From Salvator merianae (taxonomy: Eukaryota > Chordata > Lepidosauria > Squamata > Teiidae), in NCBI GenBank assembly GCA_003586115.2, contig QVOM02000126.1, forward strand, positions 59,834,456 to 59,898,455: DNA of 64,000 nucleotides, given 5' to 3'. The notes under the pieces are model-generated. The model searched no databases. It had not been told where the DNA came from and saw only the letters and a program-made list of their open reading frames with translations. This document shows positions 1-10,792 of the stretch, in pieces. The stretch's first letter is position 1. Every line of letters begins with the position of its first letter. The position numbers and the translations under genes are program-made.

Positions 1-75
1 CAGCACATGTCATCCAATGGAACTGAATCTATTTATGCATAGAAAGAACAGCAAAGGGTTTGAAAGTGATTCCTC

Positions 76-165
76 TTCCTTCCTTCCTTCCTTCCTTCCT
101 TCCTTCCTTCCTTCCTTCCTTCCTTCCTTCCTTCCTTCCTTCCTTCCTTCCTTCCTTCCTTCCTT
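76..165. repeat. (TTCC)n microsatellite
   Basis: About 22 tandem TTCC units with almost no interruption. The Lys/Glu/Gly/Arg-rich frames read from its complement are translation of the repeat and not genes. Two more TTCC tracts occur on the same strand at 53790 and 59878. Confidence 0.97.
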
Positions 166-1370
166 TTGAACCTTTCCATAAGAAATAATGTATTTTTCAT
201 GTAACATGTGTGCATACAAATAGTAAATATAAAATCTATAGAAGTACAAATGTAAAATAGGTACAGGCTCATGTTAAAACACAGTTGAACAAATCCACTT
301 TTGATTTACCTTCAGAGTAAGATAGCCCATCAGCAAAATGACTAGCCATTCTCATTCCACATTATCTAACCCTAATGGGAATTTTCTGGGTAGGCACTGT
401 GGAAGGAAAACTGTTTGTCACTATGCTGATGTGTTCTCTTGCTCTGAAGGTGAATTACATTTGGATCTGGAAGGGGGACCCTAAACACAGGGTGGAAAAG
501 TCTGAAAGGGGATTATAAGCAAGCTTGCCATGGATGACAGAGGGATTCTGAGAAATCCAATGTGTGTGGCCAGAACCAGTGTATGTGGAGCTTGTGTTAG
601 GAGATCATTTGTACTCAGTTTTGGAATTTCCTTCCAATAGGGAGTGAATGACTGTCTAATGTCAGCAGGTCATCTGAAGTAAGATCTGCATGATGCGTGT
701 AATCCCACACCATACAGGTCCGATCTTGGACTGGATGGAGCAATCCAGCCTAAGACTGGAGGGGCAGCCAGTGGTCTGTGCCAAAGGTCATCTGCATTAT
801 GGATGTCCCATCCAGGTGTCCAAAGTTGCCAGTGGTGGGTATTTTAGCTGGGTGCCCAGAAGTGATGTACTTCCAGCACCACTTCCAGGTGCCTAGTGAA
901 ATGGTATCAGACTCCTTACACCCGATAGACTAGTTCAGGTACTCATTGCAATTCTCATGTAAGTGCTGGGCCAGTCTACTGTTGGGGAATGTTTTAGAGC
1001 AGGTAATAGATCCATTTTCACATTGTAACCCAACCCAATAGCACACCCACACAAATAAAATGTTATGTTGGGAGGAACTGGCCCACAAAGTGAATGCTGC
1101 ATTCATCAAGGGCCTAGAGGCTTAGGAATTGAAGCATTTATGTCTGCCCATGTGGGTAGGTAGAGTGGGTAGGGCAGGTGTGCCAATTGGTTGTCTTTCA
1201 GTACGGGAGACTGAGCTGTGGTACCAGCCAAGCTGTTGAGTGCATATTATTTGATGTCTTGTGTCTGTGTTTTGAAACTGACAAGTTGAATTTATCTGTT
1301 GTGAAATAAAGAATGTACTCCCACAGTTGCATATCTCCTCTGAAATACTGAGAAACCAGCTGAATGGAGT
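166..1370. other. Unique-looking sequence, no gene seen
   Basis: Mixed-composition DNA with short stop-rich frames only. I see no transposon terminus, no protein similarity and no strong hairpin here. Confidence 0.5.
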
Positions 1371-1371
1371 T

Positions 1372-1500
1372 AGTGTGGTGTAGCAGCTAAAATACTGAAT
1401 TGCATCCTGCTTGACCATGGAGTTCACTAGGACAATCTTTGCCTCTCAGTTTGAACTACTTCACAGGGTTTTTGTGAGGGTAAATTAAAGGGGAGTACAT
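1372..1500 (+). repeat. MIR-like SINE fragment
   Basis: The order of features matches MIR-type tRNA-derived SINEs: a head resembling 'tggtgtagcagctaa' (degraded box A), then a core with 'cctctcagtttgaac' and 'cacagggtttttgtgaggg'. It is heavily diverged and has no box B that I can trust. The same core recurs near 20.8 kb and 60.4 kb. Confidence 0.45.
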
Positions 1501-3150
1501 AGCACCTGCTATCTTGTTGTTTTCCCCTGACAATGCTTTAAAGGCATAAAAAAGTGCCCATATTAAGGAACATTCCTGATTTAGAGAAGCATTGTAGATA
1601 CTCAGAAAATATACTTTTACAAGCGGACACCAACTAGAGCTTCTTTTGCTACAATGACAGTTTTCCTCTAGGCAAGCTCTGAGCTATAGAAATTACGTAT
1701 GACAGGGATCCTGCCCTCTGATCTTTGCACTTAATATAGGGCTGTGCAAAAGTATTGCACTAATGTAAAAAGTATGTGCCTCTGCAATCAGAGGAAACTG
1801 GGGCGCATGTGGAGGATCTCCTCCACCTCTTCTGTTGCCCATGATAGGCAAAGCAAATATTAACTGTGTTATCATAATTTTGATAATGTACAATTGTTTT
1901 GGATCTGCTATTTAACAATACAGTAGTAAAATATGGATCTGATATGATGATAATATAATAACATGGACACCATTTTGAAGCAGGACCCAAACATCCCAGG
2001 TTCCAATTCGTCCTCAGCCAGAAAGCTTCCTTGAGCCAGAGGCAGGACCACTTGTAGGCTTTCCAGAAGAAGTCCTATTAAGCCATTGTGCTGCTCTGGC
2101 CAGCCTTGACCCCTCTGTTAAAATATGAGGCACAGTCAAGGGAGGCTTTCCTCCTTTTTAAAAGGCTGACTTCTCTCTGAAGTTCTCAGAGACAAGACTC
2201 TTGAAAGCTGTCCTCTAGAAATACAGCAGTTTCATCTCTTGGAAATGATCTTGGGTACAGACATGCTTCATTAAGGGCTTCAGAGGGAAGCCTCCCTTCC
2301 TTGTTCATTCAAAGAGACAGAAGCCTCCTCTGACCATGCCCAGCGACAGCTTGTCACTTTAAGAACAGGGATTTGCAAGCTGCGGGATGGGAGATTGCTG
2401 GCCACGGGGCCTCCATAGTGACAAAGCAGGCCACTGCAAGACCTGCTCAGGGAGGGGCGTGGTTTTGCAGCCAGCAATCACCCATTCCTATGGTTTACAA
2501 ACCCCCATTCTTAAAGCAACGAACCATCGCTGGCCATGCCCCATATGAGTAGGTGAACACTGACTTGAAGGGTGAAGAAGATTATAAAATGTGGGTGGTT
2601 GTGGCAAAGACAACCAGGCCCAGGACCCCTCTGATAGCACCACTGACAATTTCAACTGGTCCTACCTCACAGAATTCTTCTGGGGGTAAAACAGCTAGGA
2701 AGAAAGAATCCAAATGCCTTGTGTAAAGAGCAGGGTAATGATGCATGAATTAAATAAAATCCTGCTTTACCTTGTGGAACAGAGGTCAGCTACCCTCATC
2801 TACAACTTGTTTGTCTGAGAGTTCCTGAGGAGAATTTTGATGGTTCAAGCCTTTTTCCAGCATGCCAGGAGAGACAGACTGCAAAGGTATACAAGTCCTG
2901 CTCCGTACTGAACCAGTCAGGCCTTTGCTTCTTCCATATTCTGAGTGCCCTCTAAATAGGCAATATACCACAGCCAAACATTTGTCTCCACGGTTGCAGG
3001 TTGATGTTCTTTGATTTTCCTGTCCCCTGCCTCGGTCAAGTACTACTAGTTTCTTACTTCTTTTTCAGCATTCACATCAGCGAGCTGTTGAGGCATTTGT
3101 TGGAATTATATTCCTAACGTGGTGCGTGTTCTGTGCCAACAGCCACAGAA
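1500..3150. other. Unassigned stretch, no gene seen
   Basis: No open frame in this stretch looks like a protein family. A MIR-like core may lie near 2660-2760 ('cctacctcacagaattcttc'), but it is too weak to call separately. The region around 2300-2480 is slightly GC-richer without a recognisable element. Confidence 0.4.
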
Positions 3151-3155
3151 AAATG

Positions 3156-3156
<1 letters not shown>

Positions 3157-3195
<39 letters not shown>
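3157..3195. repeat. (TG)n microsatellite
   Basis: About 19 TG dinucleotides in an unbroken run. The polyhistidine/threonine frame read on the minus strand is a shadow of this repeat. Confidence 0.97.
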
Positions 3196-3196
<1 letters not shown>

Positions 3197-4180
3197 GTAA
3201 TATATACTGGCATGCAAGGAAGAGAGTGTAGCATTTGCAAGAGTTATTCTTCCTGCTGGCATGGAGCAAGATGGCTCACAGCCAGGTAGCCACACTCCAT
3301 GGAAGAATATGCACTCCTGTTTGTATTGTGAAGAGGAAGCCTTGTGTAACTCCAGCTTCTGCTAGCAACAGACCACAGCATGGGGGCAAACTGGCTAAGG
3401 AGGAGAGCTTGCCTGCCTGTCCTTGAAACTATACTGTGTCAGTTGCAGAAATGCTTCTTGTGTGTAGGAATCCTACCCTGCTGGGGAAGAGAGGTTGAAG
3501 GTCTTGCCATACACCAATGTATAAGCATTTAATGACTGTGTAGCCAGGAAGGGTGGATTTCAAAAGAGCTGGTGACTCAATTCATTTCCTCCTTGAAATG
3601 TCTGTTAGGCTGAGTTTCCTTCTCTATAGAGCCTATGCCCAGAGGCCTAGCAATATGCTGCTTAGAAATAAAAACTGACTGCTTATATAGAAATACGGCA
3701 GCCTATTATAGATGCCATACCAATAAATAATGAAAATATTGTGCTCCCAGCACCACTAATTTCACTACTGTTTAAATAAGAAATATGACTACCAAGGAAA
3801 GTAAAATGGTTTTACTTTTACAGATACAATATTTTGCATATCTATAAGTTTACTGTTTCAACTGTTATTTTAAACTTAACAGGTTTTTTTATATAATTAT
3901 TCTTGAGTATAGTTGGATACAATTTCTGTAATAGTGTATATTAGTCAAAATAAATAAAATAAAACCACTGTTTTAATTCCTTTTTAGCCACAATAGCACA
4001 ACATCATCCAGATTCAGACTTCATCAACTTGGCAAACTTGTTAATTTGTTTTTTTTTTGCTGCAAAAGTAGTTTCTGGGTTTCTCTTTTTTTTTATTTTA
4101 AAAGAATTTTCATGTTACTTTGTGTTTCATTGTTTTGCACTCCTCCTTTGTACACACAAATGTTTGTTTCTTTATTTCTT
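3196..4180. other. AT-rich stretch, no gene seen
   Basis: Composition becomes strongly AT-rich after about 3650, with T-runs near 4050-4095. There is no coding-like frame and no clear repeat terminus. Confidence 0.4.
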
Positions 4181-4237
4181 CATTATTATTATTATTATTA
4201 GCAGTAGTAGTAGTAATATTAGTATTAGTATTATTAT
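4181..4237. repeat. (ATT)n / (AGT)n trinucleotide repeat
   Basis: ATT units pass into AGT units and back to imperfect ATT. The hydrophobic Ile/Ser-rich frame across it is repeat-derived and is not a gene. Confidence 0.9.
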
Positions 4238-4683
4238 CAAGCTCTATGATCAGATAAAGTTTGTTATCTTTGTGACATTTTCCAATTTAATAAATGTTGC
4301 ATGCCAACCTTTAGTTAAGGAACTCCTCATGTGATTTTTAAAATTCTATTGTGGCATTTTAAAATGCCACAGACTCACTGTACTAAAGTTGGCTATGACA
4401 TGGAGCTTCAATCCTATATGTGATTACTCAGAAGACCTACAATGTTCAGTATGTCTTACTCCCCCAGTGAAATATGCTTAGGATTGCAGCACAAGTAAAG
4501 GAGTGATATATAGCCCCAGTCAGTGTTCTTATTCTCAAAGCTGTAGTTTTGCAAGGGAAGAGATTTCAGTAGATGTAGCATGTATTGCAGGAAACAAATA
4601 TTTCATTTTGTGGGGAAAGTGCAGAAGCCTTGAATTCTTTTCCACGTGGCAAAGTCTAAGGCTGCATCTGCTCACAGCAAGGG

Positions 4684-5105
4684 CCTGTTCACACTTGAAG
4701 ATAGTGAGTATCAGGGACGCTCAGTAGTCAAGTACCTCTGCACTTTGCAGGGGGCTGAGCGATCGAGAGCAGACTCCAGCTACTCCTGATCATGGCTAGC
4801 TGTGGAGCACTAAATCATGCTCCACAACTATACCGGGAGCAGCTAGACTGCTCCTGGTAAAGTGCATTTGCACCTGCTTCCTGGTGTGAACACCCAGCTG
4901 TGTGGCATAGTGCTGCTGAGCCTGTGCGATTGTGTGACTACACCTATGTGATCAGTGGCATTGCTAGTTGCCATGGCAGTGACCGGACAGTTCCCAGCCA
5001 CTGTCATGGTGAGGAATGCAAGCAGAACACTAGCATTTGCACTGCAAATGCTTCCATTCTGTTCTAAGACCCTGCAGTGTGGATGGTGTCCATGCTACAG
5101 GGCCT
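4684..5105 (+). mobile_element. Hairpin-rich DNA element (family C), copy 1
   Basis: Starts with 'gggcctgttcacactt', a terminus matched by the ends at 14090-14548 and at 25719 ('aagtgtgaaaaggccc'). Inside are stem pairs built from 'ggagca' and 'tgctcc' (4803-4825) and an imperfect inverted pair 'gggagcag' with 'ctgctcctgg' (about 4834-4857), in the same order as the copy at 25.2 kb. No transposase frame is present, so it would be non-autonomous. The right boundary is approximate because the terminus is decayed. The superfamily is not resolved from what I can see. Confidence 0.55.
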
Positions 5106-5214
5106 ATGCCACCTTAGAATTAGAACTCAGGCTAAATCCTACAGGAATGGTATTGGGAATCCCATGTGTAATTGTGCCATTTTCAATATAGGATATGGAG
5201 GCAATATCCTATAA

Positions 5215-5370
5215 TACTGCCTTTGTCTAAAGGCTCTGACTGTGTGGATTACAACAAATTGTGGCAAGTTCTTAAAGAGATGGGAGTACCAGGCCATCTA
5301 ACCTGTCTCCTTGCTCTGGATTGGGAATATTGTCCCAATCAAAAGCTGGAATTAAGATTGGAGTAATATC
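5215..5370 (+). mobile_element. BovB (RTE) LINE reverse transcriptase, 5' part
   Basis: The frame translates to 'DCVDYNKLWQVLKEMGVPGH', which closely resembles the RT core of RTE/BovB elements just after the first catalytic Asp block. Translation then jumps to 'KLELRLE' and 'NNL', the segment normally just before the YADD box, so roughly 60-80 residues of RT are deleted in between. The sequence stops at an L1 insertion and resumes at 5877. Frame breaks and the internal deletion show a dead copy. Family assignment is from recognised protein similarity and was not searched. Confidence 0.8.
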
Positions 5371-5388
5371 AACAACCTCAGAAACACA
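5371..5388 (+). repeat. Target-site duplication, left copy, of nested L1
   Basis: AACAACCTCAGAAACACA is repeated exactly at 5877-5894 on the other side of the L1 fragment. The first two A's could instead belong to the poly-A tail on the right side, giving 16-18 bp. This length is typical of L1 target-primed reverse transcription. Confidence 0.85.
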
Positions 5389-5876
5389 CGGAATTATTTC
5401 TATTGGGGATAGTGGAAAATAATGTTGAAGGTATCAATGTGTTATTGCAAAACATGGTAACTGCTGCCAGAATTGTATATGCTCAGAAGTGGAAAGGAGA
5501 GATATTACCAACGGTGGATGATTGGGTAGTTAAAATGATGGAATTGGCCGAGATGGACAAACTGACAAATCTTTTGAGAGTTAAGACAGTTGATAGGTTT
5601 TACAGAAACTGGAAACCCTTTATTGACTTTCTGCAAGAGATGGATAATGGACTTGCGACTGCTGGATCTGAAGAGTAAAAAAAAAAGAAAGAAGAGTTTC
5701 AGTGAAAAAAGAAGGAAGGAGTACAGGATGTTGAAGAAAATGAAGTTTAGAAGAAACTGTTAATGAAGGAGGAATTTGATAATAGTGATTCAAGAATGTA
5801 ATGTAAACTGTAATTTTATATATTTGAAGTACAAGAACAATAAAATATGTTAAAAAAATTTAAAAAAAAGAAAAAA
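5389..5876 (+). mobile_element. 5'-truncated L1 LINE, 3' end with poly-A
   Basis: A 488-bp L1 tail. An open frame at 5403-5678 (91 residues) carries the ORF2 C-terminus: 'AARIVYAQKWKGEILPTVDD', then 'AEMDKLTNLL' and 'NWKPFIDFL', a characteristic end of vertebrate L1 ORF2. It is followed by a short A/G-rich 3' UTR, an 'aataaaat' polyadenylation-like site near 5839 and an A-rich tail ending at 5876. It sits inside a BovB element in the same orientation, flanked by an 18-bp direct repeat. The tail frame is intact, so this is probably one of the younger insertions in the window. Confidence 0.9.
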
Positions 5877-5894
5877 AACAACCTCAGAAACACA
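5877..5894 (+). repeat. Target-site duplication, right copy, of nested L1
   Basis: Exact second copy of AACAACCTCAGAAACACA, directly after the L1 poly-A tract. It restores the interrupted BovB reading ('NNLRNTDD'). Confidence 0.85.
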
Positions 5895-6545
5895 GATGAT
5901 GTTACTCTAATGGCAGAAAGTGAAGAATAATTACAGAGCCTCTTGATGAGGGTGAGAGGAGAGCACAAAAGCTGGTCTGAAGCTCAGCATTAAAAAAAAA
6001 GCTAAGATCATGACATCCAGTTCCATCTCTTCCTGGCAAATAGACAGGGAAGAAATGGAAGACGCGCCAGATTTTATTTTCTGCACTCAGAGATCACTAC
6101 AGACAGTGACTGCAGCCATGAAATTAAATGATGCTTGCTTCTTGGGAGGAAAACTATTGCAAACTTGGACAGCATACTAAAAAGCAGAGATAGCACCTTG
6201 TCAACAAAGGTCAGTATGGTCAAAGCTATGGTTTTCCCAGTAGTGCTGTGCTGTGAGAGTTGGACCATAAGGAAGGCTGAATGCCAAAGAATCAGTTGTG
6301 GTACTGGTGAAGACTTTTGAGAGACCCTTGGACTGCAAGGAGATCAAATCAATCCATACTAAAGGAAACAAACCTTGATTGTTCATTGGAAGGACAAATA
6401 TTGAAGCTGAAGCTCAGGTACTTTGGTCAGTCTCATAATGAAAAGAAAGAAGTCATTGGAAAAGGCTCTGACACTGGAGAGATTGAAGGCAAGAGGAGAA
6501 GGGGATGGAAGAGGCCTCTCACTTGTACATCAAGTCTGGTGGAAA
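5877..6545 (+). mobile_element. BovB (RTE) LINE reverse transcriptase, 3' part
   Basis: Continues the BovB ORF2 after the L1 insertion. Recognisable blocks in order are 'TDDVTLMAESEE' (the YADD box, here NTDD), 'LLGRKTIANLDSILKSRDST', 'LSTKVSMVKAMVFPVVL', 'CESWTIRKAE', 'PWTARRSNQSILKETNLDCS' and 'LEGQILKLKLRYFGQ', then 'KRRRGWKRP'. These lie in at least two frames, so there are several frameshifts. This C-terminal block order is diagnostic of BovB in ruminants and squamates. Similarity fades after about 6545, before the usual 3' end. Confidence 0.9.
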
Positions 6546-7830
6546 AGGGTGAGGCTGAACAAACAGTCTTCCAATTTATCATGCCTACCTCCATGTTGGG
6601 AGTTTGAAAATGATCTTCAGAAGCTTGCATAGGCTTCAAAGATGGGGCTGGGTCATTTTCCTTGTTCCAGACCAGATGTGGAAGCACAAGAAGCTGGACT
6701 GGAACAAGATGGGAGATAGCTGTAGACCTCTTTAGACAGGTCTACAGCTACTTCAGGATAGTTGTGGACTAGATTGGACTAGTCTCATGAGGACAAAGCT
6801 GCTTATTCCAGTGTTACGAACAAGTGCAGAAAGGGCCTCAGTGTCCTAACAAACATAACTTTCTGTTTCTGTTATGCAAGTTGGGTTGTATCATTTGACA
6901 GTTCCACATGGGATGATTTGTACAAGTATACAGTGAAGTGCAAATTGCAACGAGCTTCACTGGTTTGATTGTACCATCCTTCACTTTGTATTCAAGGTTC
7001 ACGCAACTAGTGCAAGTCAATACGGTGCTATTGACTTCAATGCAGTGGAGCTTAATTTATGTCTACCGGAGACTGCTGTGTTTATGCTTCCCCTGAAATG
7101 TCATTAAGGTCCTCTCTGCATTGCAACCTATGCCATAATATATAGAACCGGCCAGTTCTGCTCTCCTGGGTTACCGATGCAAAAAAGAACAAGCCTGACA
7201 GCTATGAAATGTATTTTAATATAAAGAATAAGAAAAGCTGACTCAATCATATTTGATTGTTCAGGCTACTGGAGGCTCATCTTCATATATAGCAGGTCTG
7301 GGAATAGACAGTACAAGAGTGCTGGGTGATGCTGCTTGCCTCAGTTCTCCCTGTCTAAACTGGTTATTTCGATCAATTGCTCTGAAAAATGCTTTTGGGG
7401 TGCTGAGTCTGGTTGGTGAAACTGAGGATTCCTACTCCACGAAGAACACTTCCTTTCTTGCCAGTCTTGTTCTATATTCACACCAAATAGGGCAATTGTT
7501 TACCCTGGACACCACCTTACCTCCCTCACTGCCCTCAAGGCTCTGAGCAGCACCAGTCAGCTGCATCTAGCCCCAATCTTAGGGCCTCATAGATGATAAA
7601 AGGATCTCTGGATTAGGCAGGCTCCAGTGCTTTCTGCCCAAACGATGCACACTGGCAGTCTGACCCATCCTGGGCTAAGCCATGACTCATTTTTGAGGCT
7701 TGAAAAGAGCTTCAGAGCTGCTTTGCTGTCACTACCACTACTGTTGTTTCCCTAAAAGCATCATCAACAACTTCAGAAGCCTTTCCTGACACTGGGGGTG
7801 CACTGACAGACCAACAGTTAGCTAATTGCC
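6546..7830. other. Unassigned stretch, no gene seen
   Basis: Short frames only and no motif I recognise. There is a local direct duplication around 'agacaggtctacagct' near 6735-6750. No transposon termini were found. Confidence 0.4.
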
Positions 7831-7834
7831 AGGA

Positions 7835-8140
7835 TGTCAGTGGGTGCACTGGTTACCAATTCACTTCCAGGACCAATTCAAGATTTCAACAGCTTGGGCC
7901 CCCAATATCTACCTGATGAGATCTTTGGTATGGCAGCTAGAGTGAGGGCTTTCTCTGCAGTGGCCCCCAGATTTTGTAACAGTATTTCCTGAGAGGTATG
8001 CCAGGAAAGAGACTCCTTGGTGGCTGATGAAAAAAGTCTATCTACCCAAGCATTGGGAGGTTAGTGCTGGTCTAACAATTGGGATTGATATTTTTATGGA
8101 TTGTATAGATTTTATGTTATTGTATTTATTATATAGCTGT
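7835..8140 (+). mobile_element. L2-like LINE, 3' ORF fragment
   Basis: 'gggtgcactggttacca' encodes the 'xLHWLPV' block and 'cttgggcccccaata' the 'LGPxYL' block found near the C-terminus of L2/CR1-like ORF2. 'tatctacccaagcattgg' gives 'YLPKHW' near the end. The fragment is frameshifted and short. Confidence 0.6.
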
Positions 8141-9420
8141 AGCCATACATGTGTTTCTGCCAACAGCAATCATCTATTTTCAAGAGTTCTCATGTTTCCT
8201 TTCCCCAGGAAGGAAATAAATTATTCATCATGATATGCCTCCTACCACATGTTCAAAGACCAGACTGGCAAAATGATTCGGCACTGCAGCTGTCAAACAT
8301 ACATCTCTCAGTTTCACCTCCTTCTCCAGTATAGAAATACTGTAGAGGTGTGCAAAAGGGTGTTTCAGTCGTTTTGCAACAATCCACAGTATTAGCAAGG
8401 AGTCTGGTATTTGTGTGAGCTAGAATGTCTCTGCTGGACTCCTGGATAAGGAAGGAGCACCTATCTCCCTACACCTGCATTCGCCTCCCTCCCTTCCAGA
8501 GCCTCCAGGAGTGGCATAAATCTCCAGTAGGCACATTGCTACATGTCACTGATGGATGACATCATTTTGCCCAGTGACCTGCCTGTCAGAGCTCTACCCC
8601 ACCCCTGCAGGCTCCAGGAGGCAGGTTCAGACTAGTAAGGGCTTCTTCCCCATGCCAGGAGCTCCTAGCTCTGCTAGTGTGTGCAAATGCTACAGTGATT
8701 GCTGACAATACGCTCTGTATCTACATATCCATCCCTTCCCCATTGCTCGCAACTGTTGTCAGAAGTGAAAAGGTGATATTTTCACACAGGCTCACCAGTG
8801 CCCACACTTTTTGTCATATAACACAACCCTGAAATGGGGCAGCAGTGGGAAGCTTATGGGACAGCCATAAGCTCCAGACTCTGCTGTTGGTGGCTCTGGA
8901 GGACATCCATGTAATCACATAACACTGTATGGAACATACAGCATATGAAATTAAAAAAAAAAATAGGAAGCAAAATCTTTCAAACTAATTTGCATAACTT
9001 TATTTGCTGCTTTTCGACACTTGAAGACTTTGCTGTTTTGAGAAACAAGTGATGTCACTAGTACAAGCATAACTCTAGACACTTTTTTAAATACCGTGGT
9101 TCACAAAGAGTAGATATGGCTTCTTAGGGAGCATCCAGGCACACCATGGAACTCCCCACCAAGCTTCCCTGAATCTTCATTCCAAGGGATTTTTTCCTCC
9201 TTTCTCAAGGTAAGCTGGGACAAGACAGCTGTAATGCAGATGGCTGCTAACATGCTCCATGATACCTTGTGCCGTTCCTGGCCCAGCCTGCCTGGAATAG
9301 GCTCTGTTTCATATGCCTAGGCACGTACTGCAGAAGTAGCCTTAGAGTCCTCAGGATGAAAGGCAAGACAGAGAACCTGCTTTCCTCCCTATGAATTTCA
9401 TTCAGATTCACATGATACTG
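8141..9420. other. Unassigned stretch, no gene seen
   Basis: No coding-like frame. 'tagaggtgtgcaaaa' at about 8343 resembles the start of the AT-rich MITE at 34701, but no matching right end was found. Confidence 0.4.
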
Positions 9421-9424
9421 CAGA

Positions 9425-9893
9425 AACTGTGACCGTTCTGCAAGGGGAGGAAGCAGTCCAGCTAGAACTGCTCCAACCAGAGTGGTTCCAGGCTGGAGTG
9501 GTCCACCTGACCCAGAAAAAGGCCGTCCACATTTGTACAACCTGTTTTGGGACAGGCCCCGCACTGCCCCAAAGCTCATGCAAACATTGGAGTCTGATAC
9601 AAGGTGGACCAATTTCAGCAGCACAATTGGGTGTGTCACCGAAATGGGTCGCCCTGCTAGACTGGCTCATGGAAGCCTGTACCCTTCCACACACCTCTCT
9701 GGGCCACTGGTAGATCTGTTAAAACAGTCATTTTGGCTGCCTAGACTGAACGATGCTGTGTCCATTGCGAACAAAGGAGCCTGCAAGGGAGAGGAGCCTT
9801 TCAGGTCCACACCAGAGTGTGGAAGAGAGAAGCCCAGAAGCGGACCACACAGCGCACTGGAACATTTCAAAGGTAAGTGTGGAAAGGCCCTGT
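9425..9893 (+). mobile_element. GGCC-ended DNA element (family B), diverged copy
   Basis: The left end 'gaccgttctgcaag' and right end 'taagtgtggaaaggccc' are degraded versions of the GGCCTTTCTGCACTT inverted termini. The interior shares 'aaagctcatgcaaacattgg' and a Gln/Trp-free stop-poor stretch with copies at 16.3, 37.1, 49.9, 56.3 and 60.7 kb. The overlapping 90-137-residue frames on both strands are by-products of low stop density and resemble no protein I know. Boundaries are approximate. Confidence 0.55.
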
Positions 9894-10655
9894 AACTGTC
9901 ACGTGAAGCATGATTTTGAATCCTCTTTGCATATGTCATATTTGAGACTTTCACGCAATGCATACAAAATATTAGACCTTCTCTGGTTCTTTATTCATAT
10001 GAACATGTCTTCCACAAGAGAAAATCGCAAGAAGATCTGATTCATTATGTGCCTTACCCTTGGGTCCATGCTAAATGCAGTAAGGAGACCTACCAGAACC
10101 TAAAGGCACTCTCTGCAGAGTTTAGTAAGCAGAGTACACTTGGGTGGCATGCAGCCTATATTTTCTCTTGGCTTTTTTGGTTTACAATGGCAGCATACTT
10201 CAGAGACTCTGAAACAAATATTAGAAATGCAATTACTGCTATGCTTTATTAACCATTTGAGAAATTAGATAGGAAAATGAAAGGCTGAGGTCAGGTGCTA
10301 CTTTAGGGATGATAAATCCATCAACATTATCTATTTTAAGATCTCACAGTCTATCAAAGAATGCACTTTATTATGTAGTATGGGACAGAAGTATCTTTTT
10401 TGACCTAGCCTCTGGGGAATTCCATGGTGTCTTACTCTGAAAATATATGGGCTATTTCAAAACAACTTAAAAAAAAAAATGGTTTCCTTTCCTGTGTACT
10501 TTCCATAGCCTCAAGATACACAAAATTCCCACTCTATAGAAAGCATCTTTCCCTAGATATGCAAGAGGTCAAGATGTGATGTTTGAATGATTATTCGGTA
10601 GCACTGACATAGCTGTTTCCTCTTCTTTTGTAGCCTATATTTTTCAGGTATGTAC
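9894..10655. other. Unassigned stretch, no gene seen
   Basis: AT-rich DNA with an A-run near 10469. No repeat terminus or protein similarity was recognised. Confidence 0.4.
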
Positions 10656-10663
10656 CATGGGTC

Positions 10664-10792
10664 CAGGAGTAGCTGTAGCTCAGCGGTGGAACAACTGATT
10701 GGAAAGTAGAGGGTCACAGGATTGATCCCCGGCATCTCTTTGAAAGGAGATAATGCCAAATCACTTCTACATCTTGCAGGAAAACTACATGG
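10664..10792 (+). repeat. tRNA-derived SINE (Sauria-type)
   Basis: The head contains a good box A, 'tagctcagcgg' at 10676-10686, and a weakened box B, 'ggattgatcc' at 10719-10728. Downstream is the body 'atgccaaatcacttctac' and 'caggaaaactacatggg', shared with SINEs at 60.1, 61.5 and 62.7 kb. The 3' tail is missing or decayed. Box spacing and body match squamate tRNA-SINEs whose 3' end is thought to use BovB machinery. It is not a functional tRNA gene: the arms do not pair. Confidence 0.8.

Noticed and set aside
10..272. Two overlapping Lys/Glu/Gly/Arg-rich frames
   Set aside because: They are translations of the (TTCC)n microsatellite on the opposite strand.
1740..1990. hAT-like start 'tagggctgtgcaaaag'
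   Set aside because: No matching right terminus could be found.
4029..4334. 101-residue hydrophobic frame as a membrane protein
   Set aside because: Generated by T-runs and (ATT)n; no start context or family similarity.
9247..9963. Five overlapping frames of 94-137 residues
   Set aside because: Low stop density of a family B DNA element; no known domain, and the frames contradict one another in strand.
10664..10740. Functional tRNA gene
   Set aside because: Boxes A and B are present, but the acceptor and anticodon arms do not pair and the SINE body follows.
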